A stretch of 64,000 bases of DNA, from assembly GCA_036374835.1 (NCBI GenBank), contig DASUTB010000059.1:29243-93242 (forward strand). Direction: 5' to 3'. The DNA comes from DASUTB01 sp036374835 (GTDB lineage Bacteria; Actinomycetota; Actinomycetes; Jiangellales; Jiangellaceae). Shown here in pieces: positions 20,091 through 27,555 of this stretch; the first letter of the stretch is position 1, and each line of letters opens with the position of its first letter. Position numbers and translations under genes: made by a program. Below the pieces are notes generated by a model, which saw only the letters and a list, made by a program, of their open reading frames with translations, was not told the DNA's origin and ran no database searches.

Positions 20091-21566
20091 ATGAGCGTGA
20101 CGAAGCAGGATGAGCAGCGTGTCGTTGACGCCGTACCGACGTCCCTGTACATAGACGGGAAGTGGCGGCCCGCAGCCAGCGGCGCGACGTTCGCCGTCCA
20201 TGACCCGTCGACGGGGGAGACTCTGTGCGAAATCGCCGACGCGGCGGTCGAGGACGGCAAGGCCGCACTGAGCGCAGCGGCCGAAGCGCAGGCGTCGTGG
20301 GGCCAGACGGCCCCCCGCGAGCGGGCCGAGATCCTGCGGCGAGGGTATGAGGAACTCACCGCCCGGGCGGACGATCTCGCGCTGCTGATGACGCTGGAGA
20401 TGGGCAAGCCGGTGGCCGAGTCGCGCGGCGAGATCGCCTACGCGGCCGAGTTCCTGCGCTGGTTCTCCGAGGAGGCATGTCGCATCGAGGGCTCGTACCG
20501 GGTGGCCCCGGCCGGCGGCAACCGGATCTTGACAATGCGCCAGCCGGTCGGGCCATGCATCTTCATCACGCCGTGGAATTTCCCGATGGCGATGGGCACT
20601 CGCAAGATCGGCCCGGCGATCGCCGCCGGTTGCACGATGGTGATCAAGCCGGCGGGCGAGACGCCGCTGTCGATGCTGATGCTAGCCAAGATCATGGAGG
20701 AGTGCGGTCTGCCGCCAGGCGTGCTGAACCTCATCACGACGTCGTCGTCCGGGCGGGTGATGGAGCCGCTGATCCGTGACCCGCGCGCCCGCAAGCTCTC
20801 CTTCACCGGCTCGACCGAGGTAGGTCGCAAACTCGTGGAGCAGTCGGCCGAGCAGTTGCTGCGGGTGTCGATGGAGCTCGGCGGCAACGCGCCGTTCCTG
20901 GTCTTCGACGACGCGGACCTCGACGCGGCCGTGAACGGCGCGGTCGCGGCGAAGATGCGCAATATCGGCGAGGCGTGCACCGCGGCGAATCGTTTCCTGG
21001 TGCACGAGTCGGTCGCGAGCGAGTTCTCGTCCCGCCTCGCGTCCCGGATGGGTTCGCTGGTGGTCGGCCGGGGGACGGACGATGGCGTCCAGGTCGGCCC
21101 GCTCATCACCGAGCAGGCACGTGAGGGCGTGGCCTCGCTCGTGGACGAGGCGGCCGGCGGTGGCGCGTCCGTACTGACCGGCGGATCGGCCGTTGACGGC
21201 CCCGGCTGGTTCTACGCGCCCACGGTGTTGACGGATGTCCCGCCCGACGCCCGCCTGCGGCGGGAGGAGATTTTCGGCCCGGTCGCGCCGGTGACGACGT
21301 TCGCGTCCGACGACGAAGCACTCGCGATGGCCAACGGCACCGAATACGGGCTGATCGCCTACATGTACACGCAGAGCCTCAACCGTGCGCTGAAAGTTTC
21401 CGAGGCGCTGGAGACCGGCATGGTCGGGCTCAACGCCGGCGTCATCTCCAACCCGGCCGCACCGTTCGGCGGCGTCAAGGCGTCCGGATTCGGACGCGAG
21501 GGCGGCAACGAGGGCATCGAGGAGTTCCTCGAGGTCAAGTACGTCGGCATCGGTGCCTGGGCGTAG
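20091..21566 (+). CDS. NAD(P)-dependent aldehyde dehydrogenase, succinate-semialdehyde dehydrogenase type
   Basis: A 491-residue aldehyde dehydrogenase most like GabD-type succinate-semialdehyde dehydrogenases. The catalytic Cys is Cys296 in GEACTAANR, and the general base is Glu262 in MELGGNAPF. FITPWNFPMAMGTRKIGPAIAAG is the cofactor-binding segment, and PFGGVKASGFGREGG closes the family. The expected role is oxidation of succinate semialdehyde to succinate (GABA shunt); a different aldehyde substrate is possible. TAGCGT at 20079-20084, just before ATG 20091, suggests leaderless expression. Confidence 0.9.
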   Translation: MSVTKQDEQRVVDAVPTSLYIDGKWRPAASGATFAVHDPSTGETLCEIADAAVEDGKAALSAAAEAQASWGQTAPRERAEILRRGYEELTARADDLALLMTLEMGKPVAESRGEIAYAAEFLRWFSEEACRIEGSYRVAPAGGNRILTMRQPVGPCIFITPWNFPMAMGTRKIGPAIAAGCTMVIKPAGETPLSMLMLAKIMEECGLPPGVLNLITTSSSGRVMEPLIRDPRARKLSFTGSTEVGRKLVEQSAEQLLRVSMELGGNAPFLVFDDADLDAAVNGAVAAKMRNIGEACTAANRFLVHESVASEFSSRLASRMGSLVVGRGTDDGVQVGPLITEQAREGVASLVDEAAGGGASVLTGGSAVDGPGWFYAPTVLTDVPPDARLRREEIFGPVAPVTTFASDDEALAMANGTEYGLIAYMYTQSLNRALKVSEALETGMVGLNAGVISNPAAPFGGVKASGFGREGGNEGIEEFLEVKYVGIGAWA

Positions 21567-21596
21567 AGCCTGGGAGACACTGCCGCAGAAGCCGCG

Positions 21597-22109
21597 TCAT
21601 TCCGCGGTGTGCACCGGGAGAGTGCGTTTGACCAGCTCTGCTCCGGAACGCCACGTCCACACCAGGCGGCTCTCGTCGATGAATCGCACCATGCCCGCCT
21701 GGTCGAGCTCGAACGCGAAGCAGTGATACGGCTCGGGCGGTCGCCAGTCGATACGTGCCTCGATCGCCTCCTCGTACCGTCGTTTGCGCTCCGGCTCGTT
21801 GATGGCGCGAGCGTGCCCGTAAAGCTTGAGGTCGCCTTGGTTCGCGGACTCGTGCTCCTTATCGGGCACCAGGCTGTGAATCGTCATCCTGCTGTCGCGC
21901 AGCAGGTCGCGTGCCTTCGCCGATTGCCAGATCATGCCGGCCATCAGTTCGCCGTCGACGAAGTCGCATTCGAGGCCGCTGATCCGCGGCGAGCCGTCCG
22001 GGCGCAGCGTGCCGAGCAGGAATATCTGCTCTCGCTCGAACCGCTCGTGAACCAGGTCGGCGAGTTCGGGGCACGCTGAGGCAAACTCGTCCCATCGCAT
22101 GCCTCGCAT
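21597..22109 (-). CDS. Pyridoxamine 5'-phosphate oxidase-like flavin/F420-binding protein
   Basis: A 170-residue split-barrel protein. The N-terminal EQIFLLGTLRPDGSPRISGLECDFVDGELMAGM is the pattern of PNPOx-like and F420-dependent reductase families (strand, GSPR turn, strand). The C-terminus ends in the barrel strand FIDESRLVWTWRSGAE. The frame stays open to TTG 22151, but ATG 22109 (or 22100) gives a normal N-terminus. Cofactor and substrate cannot be told. It converges with the aldehyde dehydrogenase. Confidence 0.72.
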   Translation of the reverse strand: MRGMRWDEFASACPELADLVHERFEREQIFLLGTLRPDGSPRISGLECDFVDGELMAGMIWQSAKARDLLRDSRMTIHSLVPDKEHESANQGDLKLYGHARAINEPERKRRYEEAIEARIDWRPPEPYHCFAFELDQAGMVRFIDESRLVWTWRSGAELVKRTLPVHTAE

Positions 22110-22210
22110 ACTAGGTCGCGGGTCTGACAGTCCGGGGCCGATAGCGACCAACTAGTGGGACGGCGACTGGCCGAAAGGCTCGCAGTGCTGACCGGTGTAC
22201 CTTCGGCGTT

Positions 22211-22999
22211 GTGTGTTACAGCGATGGCGAACGTCCGCCGGCACCACCTCGCGTCACCGGCTCAGCCGATGGCACCGATCTCACGCTGACCGCCGATGAC
22301 GGGAATCGGTTCGCCGCATACCAAGCCACTCCGGAGCGGCCGACGGGTACCCGGATCGTGCTGCTGCCCGATACGCACGGACTGGTGCCGTTCTACAAGG
22401 AACTGGCGATGATGTTCGCCACGACCGGCAGCATCACTCTCGCCATCGACTACTTCGGCCGTACCGCGGGCCCCGACGCACACGATGCGGACTGGGCGTT
22501 CGACTCGCACGCCGACGAGCTTCGGCGAGACACGTTGCTGCGGGACGTGCGAGCCGCGGTCCAGCACCTCGACGACGGCTCCGGCCCGCTCTTCTTGGTC
22601 GGCTTCTGCATGGGCGGCGGAACCGCGCTGCACGCCGGTACCACGGACCTCGGTCTCGCCGGTATCGTCGCCTTCTACCCGTGGATCGGTGAGCTGGGCA
22701 AAGATCCGGCACTACCAGAGGACTTCGTCACCGGGCTGCGCTACCCATTACTCGGCCTGTTCGGCGGCGCCGATGCCTTCGTCCCAACGGCCGTACCGCA
22801 TTCGCTTGACGAACAGCTGGACCGGGCCGGCGTGTCACACGAGATCGTCATCTATCGCGATCGGCCGCACGGCTTCTTCGAGATGCACCATCTCGGCCGG
22901 GAGGGTCATGGCGGCGCTGCGAACGACGCTTGGCGGCGGCTGCTGGAATTCCTGGAACGCAGGTCGTTGGACACCGACTCGGGTCATCGCCGATCTTGA
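22211..22999 (+). CDS. Dienelactone hydrolase family protein
   Basis: A 262-residue alpha/beta hydrolase. The N-terminus MCYSDGERPP is a frequent opening of this actinobacterial subfamily. Cys133 in GFCMGGG replaces the usual Ser nucleophile, as in dienelactone hydrolase; the acid is likely the Asp in GGADAFVP and the base the His in DRPHGFF. The natural substrate is unknown; no aromatic-degradation genes are nearby. GTG 22211 is the start. Confidence 0.85.
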   Translation: MCYSDGERPPAPPRVTGSADGTDLTLTADDGNRFAAYQATPERPTGTRIVLLPDTHGLVPFYKELAMMFATTGSITLAIDYFGRTAGPDAHDADWAFDSHADELRRDTLLRDVRAAVQHLDDGSGPLFLVGFCMGGGTALHAGTTDLGLAGIVAFYPWIGELGKDPALPEDFVTGLRYPLLGLFGGADAFVPTAVPHSLDEQLDRAGVSHEIVIYRDRPHGFFEMHHLGREGHGGAANDAWRRLLEFLERRSLDTDSGHRRS

Positions 23000-23010
23000 A
23001 ACGGCTGTTC

Positions 23011-23310
23011 TCAGGAAGAGCCGCCCTGGTCGGTGAGGTCCTGGTACTCGGGATGGCGCGCCAGCCAGCCTTGAAGGAACGGGCAGGTCACAAGGACACG
23101 CATCCCGCGCCGGCGGGCATCGTCGAGCGCTGCCTGGGCGAGCGAACTGCCGACACCCATGCCCTCGTATTCGTCGTCGACCTCGGTGTGACGATATTCC
23201 ACCTGATCGGGCTTGCGGATGTACTCGACATAGCCGGCGAAATCCTCGTCTACGTAGGCTTCGAACCGGTTGCGCTCCGTTGCGTCCGTGATGACCGTGG
23301 CGTTGCTCAT
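23011..23310 (-). CDS. Small GNAT-like N-acetyltransferase (YjdJ/COG2388 type)
   Basis: A 99-residue single-domain protein. FEAYVDEDFAGYVEYIRKPDQVEYRHTEVDDEYEGMGVGSSLAQAALDDARRRGMRVLVTCPFLQGWLARHPEYQDL matches the short Gcn5-like N-acetyltransferases: the strand HTEV, an acetyl-CoA loop YEGMGVGSSL and the CPF...HPEY end. The frame is open upstream inside the pirin gene, but ATG 23310 gives the family length. The substrate is unknown. Confidence 0.85.
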   Translation of the reverse strand: MSNATVITDATERNRFEAYVDEDFAGYVEYIRKPDQVEYRHTEVDDEYEGMGVGSSLAQAALDDARRRGMRVLVTCPFLQGWLARHPEYQDLTDQGGSS

Positions 23311-23378
23311 ACATCGAGTCTTGCGCGACGAAGCAGGGACGACAACCAGAGCCGAGGACTCCACAGGACGGCACGCAG

Positions 23379-24344
23379 CTAAGCGCGGCGGTGGCGTCGG
23401 CGCGAGCGCAGCCTCGCCGTGGGCAGTTCCGGTGCGGGAAGCCGGTCGCCGGCGTAGCCATGGACCGTGCCGAACCCGCGTCCGGCCTGCCAGTCGGCGC
23501 GAGCCTGGACGATCTCCTCGTGCGTTCGGCCGACGAAATTCCACCACATGACGAGTTCCTCCTCGAAGGGTTCGCCGCCGATCAGCAGCGCCCGCCCTTC
23601 GCCCGGCGTCTGCAGCGTGAGTTCCACCCTGCCCGGCTCGACGACCAGAAGATTTCCGCGGGGGACGTCCGTCCCGTCGACGGTCAGGCCGTCCGACAGC
23701 GCGAGCACACCGTGCTCGAAGGTGCTCTCGACCGGCAGGCTGGCACGGGAACCGGCGTCGAGGACGACATCCGCGCCGACGATCGGCGTGAACGTTCTTG
23801 CCAGGGAGGTTGCCGATGCGAATGTGCCCATGATGACTTGTACGCGGGCTCCGTCGACGGTTACGACCGGCAGGTCGGCGTGGTGGGCGAACTCAGGGTC
23901 CACGTGCCGGTCGGCGTCGGGCAGAGCCACCCACAACTGAATGCCGTGCAGGTTGGGCGGGCGGTCGTGCGGCGACTCCTCCGAGTGCGCGATCGCCCGG
24001 CCGGACGTCATGAGATTCAGTTCGCCGGGCCGGACCAGTTGCTCCGAGCCGAGGCTGTCGCGATGCAGGATCGCGCCGTCGAGCAACCAGCTCACGGTCT
24101 GCAGCCCGATATGCGGGTGCGGCGGTACCTGCATGCCATGGCCGCGGGTCACGTCTTCCGGCCCGTAGTGGTCGACGAAGCACCACCCGCCGACCATCCG
24201 GCGGTCGCGGTGCGGCAATGTCCGGCGCACGAGCATGGCACGCGGACCGCCGAGTGGTACCTCACGGGGCTCGAGCAGTTCGGGCCGGGTCAGTGCGGCA
24301 CCGCCGCCGACCGTCTCCTGCGGCTTCTGCTCGAGATTGCTCAT
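23379..24344 (-). CDS. Pirin family protein
   Basis: A 321-residue bicupin. The N-terminal half has the pirin signature (VGGWCFVDHYGP, then GMQVPPHPHIGLQTVSWLLDGAILHRDSLGSEQ), whose His residues in PPHPHIGLQT and the later His and Glu would bind a metal. LMTSGRAIAHSE and the second cupin (VVEPGRVELTLQTP) follow. Roles described for pirins range from quercetinase activity to redox regulation, so I leave the role open. ATG 24344 starts it. Confidence 0.9.
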   Translation of the reverse strand: MSNLEQKPQETVGGGAALTRPELLEPREVPLGGPRAMLVRRTLPHRDRRMVGGWCFVDHYGPEDVTRGHGMQVPPHPHIGLQTVSWLLDGAILHRDSLGSEQLVRPGELNLMTSGRAIAHSEESPHDRPPNLHGIQLWVALPDADRHVDPEFAHHADLPVVTVDGARVQVIMGTFASATSLARTFTPIVGADVVLDAGSRASLPVESTFEHGVLALSDGLTVDGTDVPRGNLLVVEPGRVELTLQTPGEGRALLIGGEPFEEELVMWWNFVGRTHEEIVQARADWQAGRGFGTVHGYAGDRLPAPELPTARLRSRRRHRRA

Positions 24345-24518
24345 CGTTCGAGACTACGCCGGAGACGGCCGTGCGGGGTGCTGCGCCAGTAGTATCGATA
24401 TGCCACCTTGACGGGGGCACACGGGAAATCGGAGCGGCGCGTTCTGAATCGCTCCAGGGTCACGGGTGGTGGAAACGGGGACCCTCGGACCTGCCGTCGC
24501 TTGACGAACAGTAGGGTG

Positions 24519-24532
24519 TGAGAGCGCTCTCA
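24519..24532. promoter_or_regulatory. Palindromic LacI-family operator before the GH1 gene
   Basis: TGAGAGCGCTCTCA is a perfect 14-base palindrome with the central CG typical of LacI-family sites; it resembles the CebR-type cellobiose operator of streptomycetes. TAGGGT at 24512-24517 could be the -10 box, putting the transcription start inside the operator, as expected for repression. No LacI-family gene is adjacent, so the repressor must be encoded elsewhere. Confidence 0.8.
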
Positions 24533-24539
24533 AGTTGAG

Positions 24540-25946
24540 ATGGGGATGACGATGACATTTCCGGACGGGTTCCTGTGGGGGACGGCGACCGCCGCCTACC
24601 AGATCGAAGGTGCGGCCACCGAGGACGGCCGCGGTCCGTCGATCTGGGACACGTTCTCCCACACCCCCGGCAAGACCCTCGGCGGCGACACCGGCGACAT
24701 CGCCTGCGACCACTACCACCGCTGGCCGGAGGACCTCGAGCACATCGCGGCACTCGGCGTGCACGCCTACCGGTTCTCGATCTCGTGGCCGCGGGTCCAG
24801 CCCGGCGGCAAGGGTCCACTGAACCGTACCGGGGTGGACTTCTACAAGCAGCTGCTCGACGGCCTGCACGAGCGCGGAATCCGCCCGGTCGTGACGCTGT
24901 ACCACTGGGACCTCCCGCAGGAACTCGAGGACGCGGGCGGGTGGCCGGCCCGCGCCACGGCGCTGCGGTTCGCCGAATACGCCGAGCACATGGCTCGCGA
25001 GCTCGGCGACCGGGTGGAGATGTGGACCACCCTCAACGAACCGTGGTGCTCGGCGTACCTCGGCTACGCGTCGGGAGTGCACGCGCCGGGACGGGTGGAG
25101 CCGGCGGCGGCGCTGGCCGCCGTCCACCATCTGAACCTCGGTCACGGACTGGCCGCGCGGGCGGTCCGGAGCGAGCGGCCGGACGCCAAGGTGTCCGTGA
25201 CGCTGAACCTGCACGTCGTGCGACCTGCCGATCCGGACAGCGCGGAGGACCGGGACGCCGTACGCAAGATCGACGCGGTCGCGAATCGCGCCTTCCTTGG
25301 ACCGATCATGGAGGGCGCGTATCCGGAGGATCTGCTCGCCGACACTGCGCATGTGACCGACTGGTCGTTCGTCCGGGACGGCGACGCCTCAACCGTGCGA
25401 GCGCCGGTGGACGTGCTCGGCGTGAACTACTACTCGACGCAGATCGCCCGGCGCGTGCCGCCGGGCCAGAGCACGTCGCAGGACGACGGGCACGCTACGG
25501 GCGCCGGATCGCCGTGGGTCGGCGCCGACGACGTGGGGTTCGTCCGTCCGCCCGGCCCCTATACGGCGATGGGCTGGAACATCGACCCGACCGGTCTGGC
25601 CGAACTGCTGACCGGGCTGGGACGGACGTATCCCGATCTGCCGCTGATGATCACCGAGAACGGCGCCGCGTTCGCCGATCAGATCGGCGCCGACGGTGCT
25701 GTTCATGACCCGCAGCGCATCAACTACCTTCACGGCCACATCGCGGCGGTCGAGGAAGCGATCGACGCCGGCGTCGACGTTCGCGGCTACTTCGCGTGGT
25801 CGCTGCTCGACAACTTCGAGTGGTCGTACGGTTACGACCGCCGGTTCGGGTTGATCTACGTCGATTATCCGAGCCAGAAGCGGATCTGGAAGGACTCGGC
25901 ACACTGGTACCGCGACGTCATCGCACGCAACAGCCTCCCTGCGTAG
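24540..25946 (+). CDS. Beta-glucosidase, glycoside hydrolase family 1
   Basis: A 468-residue cytoplasmic GH1 enzyme releasing glucose from cellobiose and related beta-glucosides. [19 protein letters not shown] opens the barrel, TLNEPWCSA carries the acid/base Glu, and MITENGAAF carries the nucleophile Glu. There is no signal peptide. Three in-frame ATGs (24540, 24546, 24552) are possible; 24552 has GGGGA just upstream. The palindromic operator immediately before it implies induction by a sugar through a LacI-type repressor. Confidence 0.95.
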   Translation: MGMTMTFPDGFLWGTATAAYQIEGAATEDGRGPSIWDTFSHTPGKTLGGDTGDIACDHYHRWPEDLEHIAALGVHAYRFSISWPRVQPGGKGPLNRTGVDFYKQLLDGLHERGIRPVVTLYHWDLPQELEDAGGWPARATALRFAEYAEHMARELGDRVEMWTTLNEPWCSAYLGYASGVHAPGRVEPAAALAAVHHLNLGHGLAARAVRSERPDAKVSVTLNLHVVRPADPDSAEDRDAVRKIDAVANRAFLGPIMEGAYPEDLLADTAHVTDWSFVRDGDASTVRAPVDVLGVNYYSTQIARRVPPGQSTSQDDGHATGAGSPWVGADDVGFVRPPGPYTAMGWNIDPTGLAELLTGLGRTYPDLPLMITENGAAFADQIGADGAVHDPQRINYLHGHIAAVEEAIDAGVDVRGYFAWSLLDNFEWSYGYDRRFGLIYVDYPSQKRIWKDSAHWYRDVIARNSLPA

Positions 25947-25988
25947 TCGTCGCGGGGTTAATGAGTCGCACATGCGCCCCGGCGTCCG

Positions 25989-26064
25989 TACTCTTGATGT
26001 CGTGAGTTCTGCGCACGTCTTCACGACGACGCCGCACGCCACTTCCGGCGAGGCGGCGACCTAG
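25989..26064 (+). promoter_or_regulatory. Promoter and threonine-rich leader peptide ORF (20 codons) of the ThrRS gene
   Basis: TACTCT at 25989-25994 is a likely -10 box seven bases before GTG 26002, so the leader ORF could be leaderless. The ORF 26002-26064 encodes MSSAHVFTTTPHATSGEAAT and then TAG. Five of 20 codons are Thr, three of them consecutive ACG at 26023-26031. Such a codon run ahead of an aminoacyl-tRNA synthetase gene is the classic mark of ribosome-mediated attenuation. The ORF is too short for standard gene calling. Confidence 0.72.
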
Positions 26065-26076
26065 CGCTGCGCATCC

Positions 26077-26104
26077 GACCCCGGGAGTGATTCGCTCCGG
26101 GGTC
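26077..26104 (+). terminator. Attenuator-like hairpin 1 in the ThrRS leader
   Basis: GACCCCGGGAG (26077-26087) pairs with CTCCGGGGTC (26095-26104) around a seven-base loop with one bulged G. It starts 12 bases after the leader-peptide stop. No U-tract follows, so it may be a U-less terminator or one member of a set of alternative structures. Confidence 0.6.
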
Positions 26105-26115
26105 GTTCGAGAGGC

Positions 26116-26149
26116 GGGTTGCTCCCAACCACTGAAAGGGAGCAAACCC
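26116..26149 (+). promoter_or_regulatory. SD-sequestering hairpin 2 directly before the ThrRS start codon
   Basis: GGGTTGCTCCC (26116-26126) pairs with GGGAGCAAACCC (26138-26149) with a one-base bulge around an 11-base loop. The right arm contains the Shine-Dalgarno GGGAG (26138-26142) and touches ATG 26150. When formed, it would block initiation, giving translational control linked to leader translation. Confidence 0.7.
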
Positions 26150-27361
26150 ATGGAACCCATCAACGATCATCGCGAGCTCGGTCGCGAACTCGAGATCTTC
26201 GCATCGGCTGAACAAGTAGGGGCCGGGCTGCCGCTCTGGCTGCCGAACGGTGCGGCCATCGTGGCCGAGCTGGAGCGGTACATCACCGACGTCGAACGCC
26301 TGGCCGGGTACCAGCACGTCCGCACCCCGGTCATCGCGAAGCGCGAGCTGTATGAAAGATCCGGGCACTGGCGGTACTTCGCCGACGACATCTTCCCGGC
26401 TTTCGAGATCGGCTCGGAGGAGCTGGTGTTGCGGCCCGTGCTCTGCCCGCACCACGCGCTGGTGTTCGGCTCACGGCTGCGCAGTTACCGCGAGCTGCCG
26501 GTACGGCTGGCCGAGTTCGGGCCGATGTACCGGCGGGAGCGGTCGGGCGTGCTGGCCGGCCTGACCCGCGTACGCGCGATCACCCTGAACGACGGGCACC
26601 ACTTCTGCGCTCCGGAGCAGGTTGTGGATGAGGTCCTGCTGGCAATGCAGCTCATCGACGACGCGTACGGCGTGCTCGGCATCAAGCCCGACCACGTCCG
26701 GTTGGCGCTGCGCGACGAGTCGCCGAAGTTCGCCGGTGACGACGCGTCCTGGCGGCAGAATGAGGCATGGCTGCGTGAGGCGCTCGCCAGGCGCGGTCAG
26801 GAGTTCGTCGTGGCGCCCGGTGAGGCCGCCATGTACGGGCCGAAGATCGACATCCAGGTGCTGGACGCGGCCGGCCGGGATTTCACCCTCTCGACCGTGC
26901 AGGTCGATCAGTGGCAGCCGATGCGGTTCGGCTTGGAGTACGTGGGTTCGGACGGTGATCGCCGCCGTCCGGTGCTGGTTCATCGCAGCGTGCTGTCGTC
27001 GATGGAGCGGATGGTCGCGTATCTGCTCGAGGCGCATCACGGCGCGCTGCCGTTATGGCTCTCGCCGGTGCAGGTCGCCGTCCTGCCGGTGAGCGCGGAT
27101 CAAGCGGACGCGGCCCGTCGCGTGCACGAAGCGTCCGTTGCGGCCGGGTTGCGGGCCGAGATCGACGACCGGGACGAGTCGCTGGGCGCGCGCGTACGGG
27201 TCGCACAGCAGCACAAGATCCCGTACGTCGCCATCGTCGGTCCGCGCGAGGCCGCCGATGGCACCGTCGCACTACGCACCAGGGACGGCAACCGGCTCGC
27301 GCCGCAACCGATCGCGGACGCGATCCGTGCCGTTGCTTCAGGCGCGGTGCGAAGATCATGA
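26150..27361 (+). CDS. thrS: Short threonyl-tRNA synthetase lacking TGS and editing domains
   Basis: A 403-residue class II synthetase with only the catalytic and anticodon-binding domains; full-length ThrRS has about 640 residues. Zinc ligands of ThrRS are conserved: Cys99 (LRPVLCPHH), His150 (NDGHHFC) and His278 (LVHRSVLSS). Motif 2 is around FGPMYRRERSGVLAGLTRVR, and motif 3 is around HRSVLSSMERMVAYLLE. The C-terminal anticodon domain (VQVAVLPVSADQADAARRVHEA) is intact. Without the N2 editing domain it should not clear Ser-tRNA(Thr) by itself. It sits behind a Thr-rich leader. It is probably a second, stress- or resistance-type ThrRS, but a full-length copy elsewhere cannot be seen here. 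Confidence 0.9.
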   Translation: MEPINDHRELGRELEIFASAEQVGAGLPLWLPNGAAIVAELERYITDVERLAGYQHVRTPVIAKRELYERSGHWRYFADDIFPAFEIGSEELVLRPVLCPHHALVFGSRLRSYRELPVRLAEFGPMYRRERSGVLAGLTRVRAITLNDGHHFCAPEQVVDEVLLAMQLIDDAYGVLGIKPDHVRLALRDESPKFAGDDASWRQNEAWLREALARRGQEFVVAPGEAAMYGPKIDIQVLDAAGRDFTLSTVQVDQWQPMRFGLEYVGSDGDRRRPVLVHRSVLSSMERMVAYLLEAHHGALPLWLSPVQVAVLPVSADQADAARRVHEASVAAGLRAEIDDRDESLGARVRVAQQHKIPYVAIVGPREAADGTVALRTRDGNRLAPQPIADAIRAVASGAVRRS

Positions 27362-27404
27362 AGTTGAATCCATCGAAAACGACCGGTTCAGCTTCATGAT
27401 CTTC
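27351..27404. terminator. Family-B hairpin B1 overlapping the end of thrS
   Basis: GAAGATCATGAAGTTGAATC starts at 27351 and pairs with GGTTCAGCTTCATGATCTTC (27385-27404) with few mismatches. The left arm contains the thrS stop (TGA 27359-27361), so the element supplies the last codons. It is the same family as 42775-42828. The rest of the gap to 27555 holds nothing recognisable beyond the RBS of the next gene. Confidence 0.8.
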
Positions 27405-27555
27405 GACATGATCATGGATGGACGCATGTTTATTGGGGAGTAGCACCTATTGTTCCGGTCAGGCATGTCGGCTAGCTTGATCGAAGCCCTGTTCGACACC
27501 CGGCGGGAGTCCAGCGGGGGAGGCGCCCGCCACACCCTGCGGAGGCGTCCTGCGC

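Noticed and set aside
26065..26149. T-box riboswitch before thrS
   Set aside because: No T-box consensus (AGGGTGGNACCGCG-like) or specifier stem is visible; the Thr-codon ORF fits leader-peptide control better.
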